Shown: positions 9,451 through 16,631 of the stretch, one piece after another
Numbering within the stretch: position 1 is the first letter of the stretch
Layout of the letters: each line of letters starts with the position of its first letter
Assembly (NCBI GenBank): GCA_044361315.1
Contig: JBIKJA010000008.1
Location: forward strand, 118,535-182,534
Direction of reading: 5' to 3'
Origin: Crocinitomix sp044361315
GTDB taxonomy: Bacteria > Bacteroidota > Bacteroidia > Flavobacteriales_D > Crocinitomicaceae
DNA: 64,000 bases
Made by a program: the position numbers and the translations under genes
Notes under the pieces: generated by a model
Databases searched by the model: none
Seen by the model: the letters and a program-made list of their open reading frames with translations, nothing else
What the model was told of the DNA's origin: nothing

Positions 9451-9957
9451 ATGGAGACGGAAATTGTAAATAAGGTTGCCAATGCCAACATCGAACAAAT
9501 AGACTTATTGGATTTTGTGGATAAACACCCAGTGCAAGTGATTGATTTGAAAGATGTTTTGTGGAATGAATTTGTGCTAAAAGAAAAGGATTTTAGGCAG
9601 TGGGTGAAAGACCACGACTGGGCTAAATATGCCAATCAAAATGTGCAGGTTTATTGTTCCAATGATGCCATAATTCCAGCTTGGGCCTATATGTTAATTG
9701 TTACTCAATTGGGCGGTGCTAAACAAATTATTTATGGCGACGCTGCCCAAACCAAATCCGATTTATTTTTTGCCAACCTCGAAAATTGGGATGTGTCCCC
9801 GTACGCAGATAAAATTGTAATGGTGAAAGGTTGTTCGTTGATCCCTAATCCAAATAAGGCCTACATGGTGTTGACGAAGAAATTAATGCCGGTTGCAAAA
9901 ACGGTGATGTTTGGCGAGCCATGTTCGGCAGTGCCTGTTTATAAAAGGGCTAAGTAG
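9451..9957 (+). CDS. DUF2480 family protein
   Basis: 168 aa from the ATG at 9451, reading METEIVNKVANANIEQIDL. The longer frame from 9406 would start upstream of the promoter box and lacks family support. The sequence matches my memory of the Bacteroidota-specific DUF2480 family: the NKVANA opening, LKEKDFRQWVKDHDW, a central CSNDAIIPAWAYML, VKGCSLIPNP and the C-terminal MFGEPCSAVPVYKR. No function is known. Three conserved cysteines are in family-typical positions. The gene converges on the SDR gene with 6 bases between the stops. Confidence 0.8.
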   Translation: METEIVNKVANANIEQIDLLDFVDKHPVQVIDLKDVLWNEFVLKEKDFRQWVKDHDWAKYANQNVQVYCSNDAIIPAWAYMLIVTQLGGAKQIIYGDAAQTKSDLFFANLENWDVSPYADKIVMVKGCSLIPNPNKAYMVLTKKLMPVAKTVMFGEPCSAVPVYKRAK

Positions 9958-9963
9958 AAAATT

Positions 9964-10977
9964 TTAGTCGGTTAACTGGTTAAAATATACCACCGCATCT
10001 TTCACCGAATCTTTAATCGGAATAAATTCAAAATTTAATTGTTTTCGAATTTTTTCGTTTGAGTAAATACTGGTTTTCATCGAACTTTGAGCAGTTTCTT
10101 TTGTGATATTTTGTTTTTTACCAAAAAAGAACGCCAAAAGTCCTTCTAAACGCCATGCAATGCCAGCCATCCATTTTCGCACTAAAATAAAGGGTGGTTT
10201 CACTTTAAATTCATGGGCAATGGTTTCAAACAAAATTTTAAACGGAAGATTTTCTGACACCACCAAAAACCGTTCGTTGATAATGTTTTGGTGGTCTAAT
10301 TCACAAAAAACGTAGGCTGCATCCCGCGCATCAACAAAGCCATTGGTGCCTGGGGTATAAAATTTCAAGCCTTTTTTAATAACCTTGAATAAACTCAAGG
10401 ACGAATCGTTCCAATCTCCTATGCCTAAAATCACCGAAGGATTAATAATAACGACTTCTAAACCTTCTTCTTTTCCACGCCACACTTCATTTTCAGCACT
10501 GTATTTGCTGATTGCATAATTTGAATTATTGCGCGAAGTGCTCCATTTTGAATTTTCAGAATAATGAATGTTTTCGCCATTTCGACCCAAAGCAGCCGTT
10601 GAACTTACATGACAAAACCTACGAATTCCTCTAGAAAGACTTACATTGACAACATTTGCCGTGCCATGTTTGTTGATTTTCATCAACTGTTTAAAATCCT
10701 TTTTTCGAAAAGATACTAGCCCAGCGCAATGATAAACTACCTCACATCCTGCCATGCCTTCGCCTAGCGATGTAATATCCAAAATATCGCCCTCTACCCA
10801 TTCAATTTGGGCAAATTTGGCCTCGGCAGCCTCCTTAAAATAATGTGCAAAAATGCTTTTTACGGCAATTAAAGACGATTGTTTGCGGTATAAAGCACGA
10901 ATTTTTTTATCTCGTTTTAGCAATTCGACCAAAACGTGACTTCCTAATAAACCCGTGCCGCCTGTTACAAAAATCAT
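9964..10977 (-). CDS. NAD(P)-dependent epimerase/dehydratase (extended SDR)
   Basis: 337 aa from the ATG at 10977 (MIFVTGGTGLLGSHVLVELL). The frame continues to a TTG at 10986, but this falls inside the promoter box. The Rossmann glycine motif TGGTGLLG is at residues 5-12, the VYHCAG strand follows, and the catalytic YxxxK is YAISK. The C-terminal region resembles dihydroflavonol-reductase/3beta-HSD-like members. The substrate cannot be told from sequence. A TAAATTTG box lies 6 bases before the ATG. Confidence 0.85.
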   Translation of the reverse strand: MIFVTGGTGLLGSHVLVELLKRDKKIRALYRKQSSLIAVKSIFAHYFKEAAEAKFAQIEWVEGDILDITSLGEGMAGCEVVYHCAGLVSFRKKDFKQLMKINKHGTANVVNVSLSRGIRRFCHVSSTAALGRNGENIHYSENSKWSTSRNNSNYAISKYSAENEVWRGKEEGLEVVIINPSVILGIGDWNDSSLSLFKVIKKGLKFYTPGTNGFVDARDAAYVFCELDHQNIINERFLVVSENLPFKILFETIAHEFKVKPPFILVRKWMAGIAWRLEGLLAFFFGKKQNITKETAQSSMKTSIYSNEKIRKQLNFEFIPIKDSVKDAVVYFNQLTD

Positions 10978-10983
10978 GGTGGG

Positions 10984-10991
10984 CAAATTTA
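10984..10991 (-). promoter_or_regulatory. -7 box directly before the SDR start codon
   Basis: Minus strand TAAATTTG, CCCACC, ATG. As for the DUF2480 gene the transcription start would lie at the start codon. Confidence 0.5.
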
Positions 10992-11140
10992 CGGTATTTA
11001 TTTATTAATCTGGAAAAATAGGCCAATGATAATCGCTCAAAAAAAATGATCGTTTGGTATCGTTACAATTTGAATTACAATTCGAAACAAGGCCTTATCA
11101 AAAAATTAAAATGCAACAGCCAAATCGAAGTCAAAATGTG

Positions 11141-11192
11141 TATCTTTGTTCACCATTAAACTAGCAAACCTCAGCCTATTGAGGCTGTTTTT
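11141..11192 (+). promoter_or_regulatory. Promoter plus leader hairpin (possible attenuator) before the prolyl isomerase
   Basis: TATCTTTG at 11141-11148 is a consensus -7 box. About 20 bases downstream lies a hairpin CAGCCT-ATTG-AGGCTG (11172-11187) directly followed by TTTTT (11188-11192), so a short transcript could end there before the gene at 11215. A competing pairing CCTCA/TGAGG overlaps the same bases. Confidence 0.5.
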
Positions 11193-11214
11193 AGGCATTA
11201 ATAAATTTTAAACA

Positions 11215-12222
11215 ATGAAATTAATTACATTAGGAGTAACATTTTTACTCACATTAGGGCTTTTTGCTCAAGATTTAAAAGATGGTCTTTACGCCAAAAT
11301 TATTACCAATAGGGGCGATATTTTAATTGAATTAGAATATTTAAAAACGCCAATTACCGTTGCTAATTTTGTTGGACTAGCCGAAGGAAATTTAACCTAC
11401 GATTCAGTTAAAATTAAAAAACCATATTACGACGGTATAAAATTTCACCGCGTAATTGCTGATTTTATGATTCAAGGAGGTGACCCAACAGGCACTGGTT
11501 CTGGTGGTCCTGGTTATAGCTTTCCTGATGAGTTTGACACAACCTTAATTCACGACCGTCCTGGTATTTTATCCATGGCTAATTCAGGTCCAAACACCAA
11601 CGGAAGTCAGTTTTTTATTACGCATAAAGACACCCCGTGGTTGAATGGCAAACACTCCGTTTTTGGACACGTCGTGCAAGGACAAGATGTGGTGAATAAA
11701 ATTCAACAAGAGGACATGATTAAAACCGTTGAAATTATTCGCGTTGGAAAAAAAGCACAAAAATTTAATGCGACTAAAGTGTTTCCTAAGGCAATCGAAG
11801 GGCAAGCAAAAGCTAAACGTGCCGGATTAGCGCTGCAAAACAAGGCGTTTTCGACTGAAATGAAATCGAAATATCCAAAAGCTAAAAAGACAGATTCTGG
11901 CTTAATGTACCAAATTTTGAAACAAGGAAATGATACCTTAGCTATTTCTGGCGATGAAGTGGAAGTGCATTACACCGGAACTTTCTTAAGTGGAGAAAAA
12001 TTTGATTCATCACGCGATAAAAATAAAACATTCAAAGTGGTAATCGATAAAAGTCGTGTGATTACCGGTTGGCACGAAGGGTTAAAATTATGCGAAATTG
12101 GTGGTGAAATTAAACTAATCCTGCCATATTGGTTAGCTTATGGCGAGGCCGGACGAGGAACAATTCCTCCAAAAGCAACCTTGATTTTCGACATTGAAAT
12201 TATCAGCGTCACAAAAAAGTAA
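11215..12222 (+). CDS. Exported double prolyl isomerase: cyclophilin plus FKBP domain
   Basis: 335 aa with signal peptide (about 1-19, ending GLFAQ). Residues about 25-175 form a cyclophilin-type PPIase (KFHRVIADFMIQGGDP, NSGPNTNGSQFFITH, LNGKHSVFGHV), and about 228-333 form an FKBP-type PPIase (VEVHYTGTFLSGEKFDSS, VITGWHEGL, IPYWLAYGEAGRGTIPPKATLIFDIE-like ending). Both catalyse cis-trans isomerisation at proline and help folding of exported proteins. Having both folds in one exported chain is known from Bacteroidota. A structured leader and an intrinsic terminator frame the gene, which is probably monocistronic. Confidence 0.93.
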   Translation: MKLITLGVTFLLTLGLFAQDLKDGLYAKIITNRGDILIELEYLKTPITVANFVGLAEGNLTYDSVKIKKPYYDGIKFHRVIADFMIQGGDPTGTGSGGPGYSFPDEFDTTLIHDRPGILSMANSGPNTNGSQFFITHKDTPWLNGKHSVFGHVVQGQDVVNKIQQEDMIKTVEIIRVGKKAQKFNATKVFPKAIEGQAKAKRAGLALQNKAFSTEMKSKYPKAKKTDSGLMYQILKQGNDTLAISGDEVEVHYTGTFLSGEKFDSSRDKNKTFKVVIDKSRVITGWHEGLKLCEIGGEIKLILPYWLAYGEAGRGTIPPKATLIFDIEIISVTKK

Positions 12223-12240
12223 GGCACTAATAACAACACT

Positions 12241-12270
12241 AAAGCCGGTTCGTAAGAGTCGGCTTTTTTT
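12241..12270 (+). terminator. Terminator of the prolyl isomerase gene
   Basis: AAAGCCG stem, 12-base loop, CGGCTTT, continuing into seven T (12264-12270), 19 bases after the stop codon. Confidence 0.8.
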
Positions 12271-12307
12271 GTGTAAAAAAATTTGGTGAAGGTTTTTTTC
12301 TTTTTTT

Positions 12308-12432
12308 GGGCGTTCCCCGACGATACCGACGTTTCAGTCGGTATCGTCGGGGGCAGGCTCTTCGTTACAAGTCCTCATTCTCCCCAAAAACTTGGGGAGG
12401 ATTCCGGGCTTTTCACTGCGATCCTTAACGCA
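12308..12432. repeat. Palindromic intergenic element with two hairpins and GCGTT/AACGC ends
   Basis: About 125 bases of higher GC content than the flanks. It begins GGGCGTT and ends TTAACGCA, so GCGTT/AACGC form short terminal inverted repeats. Inside are a perfect 16-bp stem (CCCCGACGATACCGAC at 12315-12330 with 12337-12352) and an 8-bp stem CTCCCCAA/TTGGGGAG (12380-12399). The phrases CTCTTCGTTACAAGTCCTC and TTTTCACTGCGATCC are typical, from memory, of a short repeat scattered in Bacteroidota genomes. It is non-coding. Confidence 0.6.
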
Positions 12433-12670
12433 AATGGGTGAAATTTTTTGGAAATGGTGAGACAGACCAACAATTTAAAACTAAGGTTAACTTAAAACCA
12501 GGATAGATAGACAACTTAAAATCAAATAGTACACGAATAGGTGTAAAATTTATTGCTAATAAAACAGGTAATTATTGAAAAGCTAACAAATGTCGCTCAA
12601 TACGTTCCTGGCTTATTTTATAAACGCGAATTGCGTTTTAACGTGATTTCGATTTTAAATTTCATTCAGA

Positions 12671-12764
12671 TCGCATAGAAAAGCTTGAGTTTGAGAAAAA
12701 GCAACGAAGTAATAGCGGGCTATTTCGAGTTGTTTTGACGAAAAAATCATGGTTGTCTATGCGA
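12671..12764. repeat. Imperfect 94-base inverted repeat bounded by TCGCATAGA/TCTATGCGA
   Basis: The outer 9 bases on each side are exact reverse complements. The inner arms pair partly (GCAAC with GTTG; AATAGC with GCTATT around the centre). Such a shape suggests a small palindromic repeat or the remnant of a non-autonomous mobile element. No coding frame is present. Confidence 0.5.
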
Positions 12765-12903
12765 AAACACCGATACCAATATTTAAAGTAGTCTATTAAT
12801 TTTAGATTAGGTAATGCCGAAACTACAAATAAATAGTACAATGAAATGAAATTGATATTGGACTATATTATTTGTGTCTTCGGTATAATTTAGAGTCGAA
12901 CTC
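12763..12903. repeat. Dispersed repeat, copy A
   Basis: Starts GAAAACACCGA...AAGTAGTCT and ends with AATTTAGAGTCGAACTC (12887-12903). The same start and end blocks, the latter identical over 17 bases, recur at 32157-32282. The middles differ. Confidence 0.5.
12816..12884. repeat. Second imperfect inverted repeat
   Basis: Left arm GCCGAAACTACAAATAA with ATAGTAC, right arm ACTATATTATTTGTGTCTTCGG. They pair over about 25 bases with a few mismatches around a 21-base centre. Confidence 0.45.
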
Positions 12904-13063
12904 TCAGGCTTTTATATTAGCGGTCATACACGGAAAATTGCGAATTCCAGCTTTATTACAGTTATTGGATATTGAAACAAAGGCAAATGAAAGAACGAGA
13001 TAAGGAGGTTGAGGCACTCGAAGCCACGAAATTTTCAGTATGAAGAAAAAAATAAGAAGAGCC

Positions 13064-13441
13064 CTAAACTACTTGCGATAATTTTTCCAAGTATTCGTTA
13101 AATCGGTGGCTTTGTGTCAATTTTTCATCCCCAACAATTAACACACTTTTTGGCTTGTTATTTTCTAACCAAAAATGCAAAGAAGCCACAGAGGCACTCA
13201 TGGTTGCATTGATGTCAATCTGGTGTGTTGGTTTGTGAATTCTGTCAAGAGATTCACGCAATTCTTTAATTTCTTTCGAAACATTGTGATCTTCTTGAAT
13301 AATGACCATAGAATCTGCAATCTCTAAAATTGACGACTTGCCGTCAAATGTTTCAACAGCAACGTTTTTTTGTTTTGCCCATGCCGAAATGGCCTCTGCA
13401 AAATGATCTTCATTGCGTAAAACTATTTTTTTCAATAACAT
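13064..13441 (-). CDS. Protein of unknown function, 125 aa
   Basis: I do not recognise this family. The protein is soluble, without signal peptide or membrane segment, and starts MLLKKIVLRNEDHFAEAISAW. Its alternating hydrophobic strands and helices (SMVIIQEDHN, ASLHFWLENNKPKSVLIVGDE) suggest a small alpha/beta fold. The frame is supported by Bacteroidota-like codon use and by a consensus -7 box (TAGTTTTG, minus, 13467-13474) placed 25 bases before the ATG. It lies 146 bases downstream of ctaA in the same direction but seems to have its own promoter. Confidence 0.65.
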   Translation of the reverse strand: MLLKKIVLRNEDHFAEAISAWAKQKNVAVETFDGKSSILEIADSMVIIQEDHNVSKEIKELRESLDRIHKPTHQIDINATMSASVASLHFWLENNKPKSVLIVGDEKLTQSHRFNEYLEKLSQVV

Positions 13442-13466
13442 AACTCCTTATGGATATAACGGGGTG

Positions 13467-13474
13467 CAAAACTA
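13467..13474 (-). promoter_or_regulatory. Candidate -7 box for the 125-aa protein
   Basis: Minus strand TAGTTTTG, 25 bases before the ATG. Confidence 0.45.
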
Positions 13475-13587
13475 GTCCTTTTTTCGGCATAAATGTTAAA
13501 AACTGAGCTTTTTTTTAATTCTTTTTTTTGATGCCTGGCATTTTGAATTTAAATACTAAAACACAAGCCTTTTAAACTAAAAATTCG

Positions 13588-14592
13588 CTATTTGATTTGT
13601 TTGATATCCGACACACTAAATAATTGCATCGCCAAAATAATACAAGCAAAAAGCAAATGTAAGGGTTGCACGAAAGCCGGCATTCCAGCATACGAAAATA
13701 AAATACCTGTAATAAATAAAATGAGTAAAATAGCAAGGATGTATTTCAAGGTAGCGAGTCCGTAATTTGCCTTTTTATTTAACCAAAATAACCAAATATT
13801 TGCAGCAAGAAGAATCCAAGAAAAAGACCTATGAAAGAGAAAATCGCCTTCCATACTATCAATCCATAACGCACGTTCTAAACCTTCTTTCACCATAAAA
13901 TCAACTTCTTGTCGTACTTGTGCGCCTAATATTACCTGAACAAATGTTAACAAAATCGAAAAATAAAAAAGCCATCGAAATACGGGAGAAACTTGCTGAA
14001 CCAATGTTGATGTTTGACAACGACGAATAATATAAATTTGAACCACTACAATGAACAAGGCAAACAACATGTGCAAGGTAATTATCCAAGGAACAAGATT
14101 GGTGGACACAACAACAGAGCCTAACCAACCTTCAAAGCCCATCAACACTAAATTTAAAAATGTTAAAAAAACCAAGGTACGGTTGGAACGGTAACGAATT
14201 AAGGTCCAAATCAATAGAATTAACACCGCATTACCAGCTAAAAACCCAACCAATCGATTGCCATACTCTGTCCACGTTTTTGCCGCATTAAAATCTTCTT
14301 CTTTAAGCAATTTTGGATTTGCACGAAGGGATTCGGCTTCAGAGCTCATCCCAATAAGGTCAAGAAGTGAGGCAAATTTAAAGATTTTCACCTTGCGATA
14401 TTCGGCATATTTTTCTTTGTAATCAACAGGCAATTGATCGGCAGAAGTAGGTGGAATTATTTGATCAAAACATTTGGGCCAATCTGGGCATCCCATACCT
14501 GCACCAGCCGAACGGACAACACTCCCTGCTATAATCACTAAAAAGATCAAAACCAAGGTAATCCAAGCAAAACGAATATAACCTCTACTCAT
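13588..14592 (-). CDS. ctaA: Heme A synthase (COX15/CtaA family)
   Basis: 334 aa and eight predicted membrane helices. It oxidises the C8 methyl of heme O to give heme A for cytochrome c oxidase. Diagnostic are the first loop VVRSAGAGMGCPDWPKCF, the EYGNRLVG motif at the start of the third helix, and HRSFSWIL and LHLLFA with His residues placed to ligate heme. The CPDWPKC pair of cysteines in the first periplasmic loop is as in CtaA enzymes. It is transcribed in the same direction as gpx (67 bases upstream), possibly separately, since a TACTTTTG box lies 19 bases before its ATG. Confidence 0.93.
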   Translation of the reverse strand: MSRGYIRFAWITLVLIFLVIIAGSVVRSAGAGMGCPDWPKCFDQIIPPTSADQLPVDYKEKYAEYRKVKIFKFASLLDLIGMSSEAESLRANPKLLKEEDFNAAKTWTEYGNRLVGFLAGNAVLILLIWTLIRYRSNRTLVFLTFLNLVLMGFEGWLGSVVVSTNLVPWIITLHMLFALFIVVVQIYIIRRCQTSTLVQQVSPVFRWLFYFSILLTFVQVILGAQVRQEVDFMVKEGLERALWIDSMEGDFLFHRSFSWILLAANIWLFWLNKKANYGLATLKYILAILLILFITGILFSYAGMPAFVQPLHLLFACIILAMQLFSVSDIKQIK

Positions 14593-14611
14593 TTAAATGA
14601 TTTTTTCACCA

Positions 14612-14619
14612 CAAAAGTA
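14612..14619 (-). promoter_or_regulatory. Candidate -7 box for ctaA
   Basis: Minus strand TACTTTTG, 19 bases before the ctaA ATG, in the gpx-ctaA gap. Confidence 0.4.
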
Positions 14620-14659
14620 CACTCTTTTAACTCAATTAACTTATTTGTTTAGCGTTTTC

Positions 14660-15157
14660 TTACTCAAATTCTGCTGACAAAAGTTTTAAAATGTCAGGTT
14701 CTATTTTTACAGGATTAGTAATTGGTGAATAGCGTTTAATAACATTCCCATTTTTATCGAGTAAAAATTTGGTAAAATTCCATTTTATGCGACTACTAAA
14801 CCAACCCCCCGATTTTTTTTTCAACCACGTAAATAGCGGATGCGCTTTCGCTCCATTGACGTTAATTTTTTCAAGCAACTGAAAGGAAACACCGTGATTA
14901 ATAGCGCACGATTCCTCCATCATTTCGTTTGAAACTGGTTCCTGACTTCCAAATTGATTGCATGGAAATCCTAAAATAACCAAACCTTGGTCTTGGTATT
15001 TTACATGAAGGAGCTCTAAGCCGCCAAATTGCGGCGTTAAACCACATTTTGTGGCCGTATTCACGATCAGAACCACTTTTCCTTTTAAGGTATCTAAAGG
15101 ATATGGTCTACCATTTGGGGAATTAAAATCTAATTTATAAAACTCTGATTCGCTCAT
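14660..15157 (-). CDS. Glutathione peroxidase-type thiol peroxidase
   Basis: 165 aa, the usual length for bacterial GPx/BtuE. The catalytic Cys38 is in NTATKCGLT (cysteine, not selenocysteine), the Gln in LGFPCNQFGSQEP and the Trp in KWNFTKFL. The second cysteine in FPCNQ and lack of the mammalian glutathione-binding loops suggest thioredoxin as reductant, as for most bacterial homologues (inference). No signal peptide: cytoplasmic. Confidence 0.92.
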   Translation of the reverse strand: MSESEFYKLDFNSPNGRPYPLDTLKGKVVLIVNTATKCGLTPQFGGLELLHVKYQDQGLVILGFPCNQFGSQEPVSNEMMEESCAINHGVSFQLLEKINVNGAKAHPLFTWLKKKSGGWFSSRIKWNFTKFLLDKNGNVIKRYSPITNPVKIEPDILKLLSAEFE

Positions 15158-15282
15158 TTTTATTTCCGCATTTTTGTATGAAGGTATAACACTTTAGCCA
15201 CTCTTTAGTTCTTTTTTAATTATTTAAAACTAGTCTAAATGCTTTTTAATGTATATTAGTCCTACATTAATGCTTTAAAGCC

Positions 15283-15930
15283 ATGTTGATACTCAAAAAA
15301 AGTTCTTGTTTTATTTTTTTGTTTCTATTCAGTCAAATCAGTTTTTCACAAGAAATTAGGTCGTATTTGGACAAAGGTGATTTCACTTTAGGCTTGCGCA
15401 CCACTACCAGCATTTTTGAACACGATAAGGTTCCAGCATTAGGAACAGGAGGGCAATTTAGACTTCAATTTTTTGATTTTTTAAGCACCGAATGGTTTGC
15501 CGATTGGATTACCATGGATTTAAAAGGAGCAGGGACACGCCAAAATGCACATATCGGTTGGTCGGTGCTTTTTTATTTGAATAAAAACAAGCGTTTTAAT
15601 CCTTATTTTATTGCAGGACATTGTTTTGATTTTGCCCAAGTTACGCCGCTAGGCACTTCTTATATCGACCGTTCAAGCGAAAAAATCAGTCGGTGGAGTT
15701 CGGCGGTACAAGCCGGGTTAGGCGCACATTATTTTTTAACAGAACGATTCAATTGTACTTTATCAGCGCAATACATGTTGCATTTGGGCGAGCATTTAGA
15801 ATATGATTTAAGTCCTACTGGCAATGGATATTATTTAAATACAAATCCTTCAACCCACGAAGAAGTTGGTGTAGAAGGTCACGTTTTATTGACATTTAGT
15901 TTAAATTATCGAATTGGCGATTTATGGTAA
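15283..15930 (+). CDS. Outer-membrane beta-barrel protein
   Basis: 215 aa. Signal peptide about 1-22, ending QISFSQ. The rest alternates polar and hydrophobic residues as in small barrels (SKYTFGLRTTT-like strands, IGWSVLFYLNKNKRFNPYFIAGH, WSSAVQAGLGAHYFLTERF) and ends LTFSLNYRIGDLW. It probably forms an 8-stranded barrel of unknown role. Its last codons overlap the start of the next gene by 7 bases, so the two are translationally coupled. Confidence 0.75.
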   Translation: MLILKKSSCFIFLFLFSQISFSQEIRSYLDKGDFTLGLRTTTSIFEHDKVPALGTGGQFRLQFFDFLSTEWFADWITMDLKGAGTRQNAHIGWSVLFYLNKNKRFNPYFIAGHCFDFAQVTPLGTSYIDRSSEKISRWSSAVQAGLGAHYFLTERFNCTLSAQYMLHLGEHLEYDLSPTGNGYYLNTNPSTHEEVGVEGHVLLTFSLNYRIGDLW

Positions 15931-16511
15931 AAGGATTTTTATTGACAGGATTATTGGCCTTTTCATTGGGCTGGTCAGTAGTAGGATTTGGAATTGAAAA
16001 TCCTCCAAATGGAGTAACAAGACAATTAAAAGTGAAAGCGGCGTTGTCTTTTTCACCCGGTTTTTTGACTGAAAAGACCAAAACCATTCAATTGCATGGC
16101 TATTTAGGTTGTCGTCCAAATTCGGGAAAAATTGAGCTAAGAGGTGATGGGTTTTATTTTTTAGACTCCTTTGGCGATCGACCGCGATTTACGATGAATC
16201 ATCAATTGTTTGCAGGCGCATTTTATCGGTTTTCTGATCAACGTTTTCAACCTTATGTAGGATTTCAACCGGGAATTGCCTATTCTCAATCTTCCGAATT
16301 TGGTGTGTTGAATAATGTGACAAGTGAGATAGAATTCAAAAAAACCAGTAATCCAGTTGGCTCTGTGGCAGGTGGTATTGATTTTTTCTCCGAAAAGCTC
16401 TTTTTTATGTTTGTGGAAACACGGTATATTTTTGGAAAACACAAAGCAGATTCGTACCCGGTTTTTTTAGATGAATTTCGAATTTCATTTGGGTTAGGAT
16501 TCCATTTTTAG
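15924..16511 (+). CDS. Second outer-membrane beta-barrel protein
   Basis: 195 aa. The ATG overlaps the preceding stop (ATGGTAA). A hydrophobic start MVKGFLLTGLLAFSLGWSVV looks like a signal peptide. Strands such as HQLFAGAFYRFSDQRFQPYVGFQPGIAYSQ, written here only in part, and the last residues ending in Phe (RISFGLGFHF) are typical of an outer-membrane barrel recognised by BAM. Together with the preceding gene it forms a two-barrel unit with no assigned function. Confidence 0.7.
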   Translation: MVKGFLLTGLLAFSLGWSVVGFGIENPPNGVTRQLKVKAALSFSPGFLTEKTKTIQLHGYLGCRPNSGKIELRGDGFYFLDSFGDRPRFTMNHQLFAGAFYRFSDQRFQPYVGFQPGIAYSQSSEFGVLNNVTSEIEFKKTSNPVGSVAGGIDFFSEKLFFMFVETRYIFGKHKADSYPVFLDEFRISFGLGFHF

Positions 16512-16546
16512 TACTCGTTAAGTTTTTATTGTTCTGTCCAATTTCT

Positions 16547-16577
16547 TAATTTTGTGCTAATGGCTAAATAATTAGCC
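16547..16577 (+). promoter_or_regulatory. Candidate promoter and leader hairpin before the type-B surface protein
   Basis: TAATTTTG (16547-16554) matches TAnnTTTG. Eight bases downstream is a hairpin GGCTAA-ATAA-TTAGCC (16562-16577) followed by a T-rich stretch. The gene begins at 16632. Confidence 0.4.
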
Positions 16578-16631
16578 CGTTTTGCTTATTTAAAAGTGCT
16601 CGAACGCTCTTTTTTATTACCTTAGTACATT

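Larger units (their letters stand above)
12433..13063. other. Non-coding tract with inverted repeats and possible gene debris
   Basis: No credible gene. It holds an imperfect inverted repeat (12671-12764), a second one (12816-12884), a block shared with 32157-32282, and an open stretch at 12921-13043 (plus) whose translation ends YYSYWILKQRQMKER... like the membrane-to-coiled-coil junction of a sensor kinase. It lacks a start and the following domain, so it may be debris. Confidence 0.5.
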
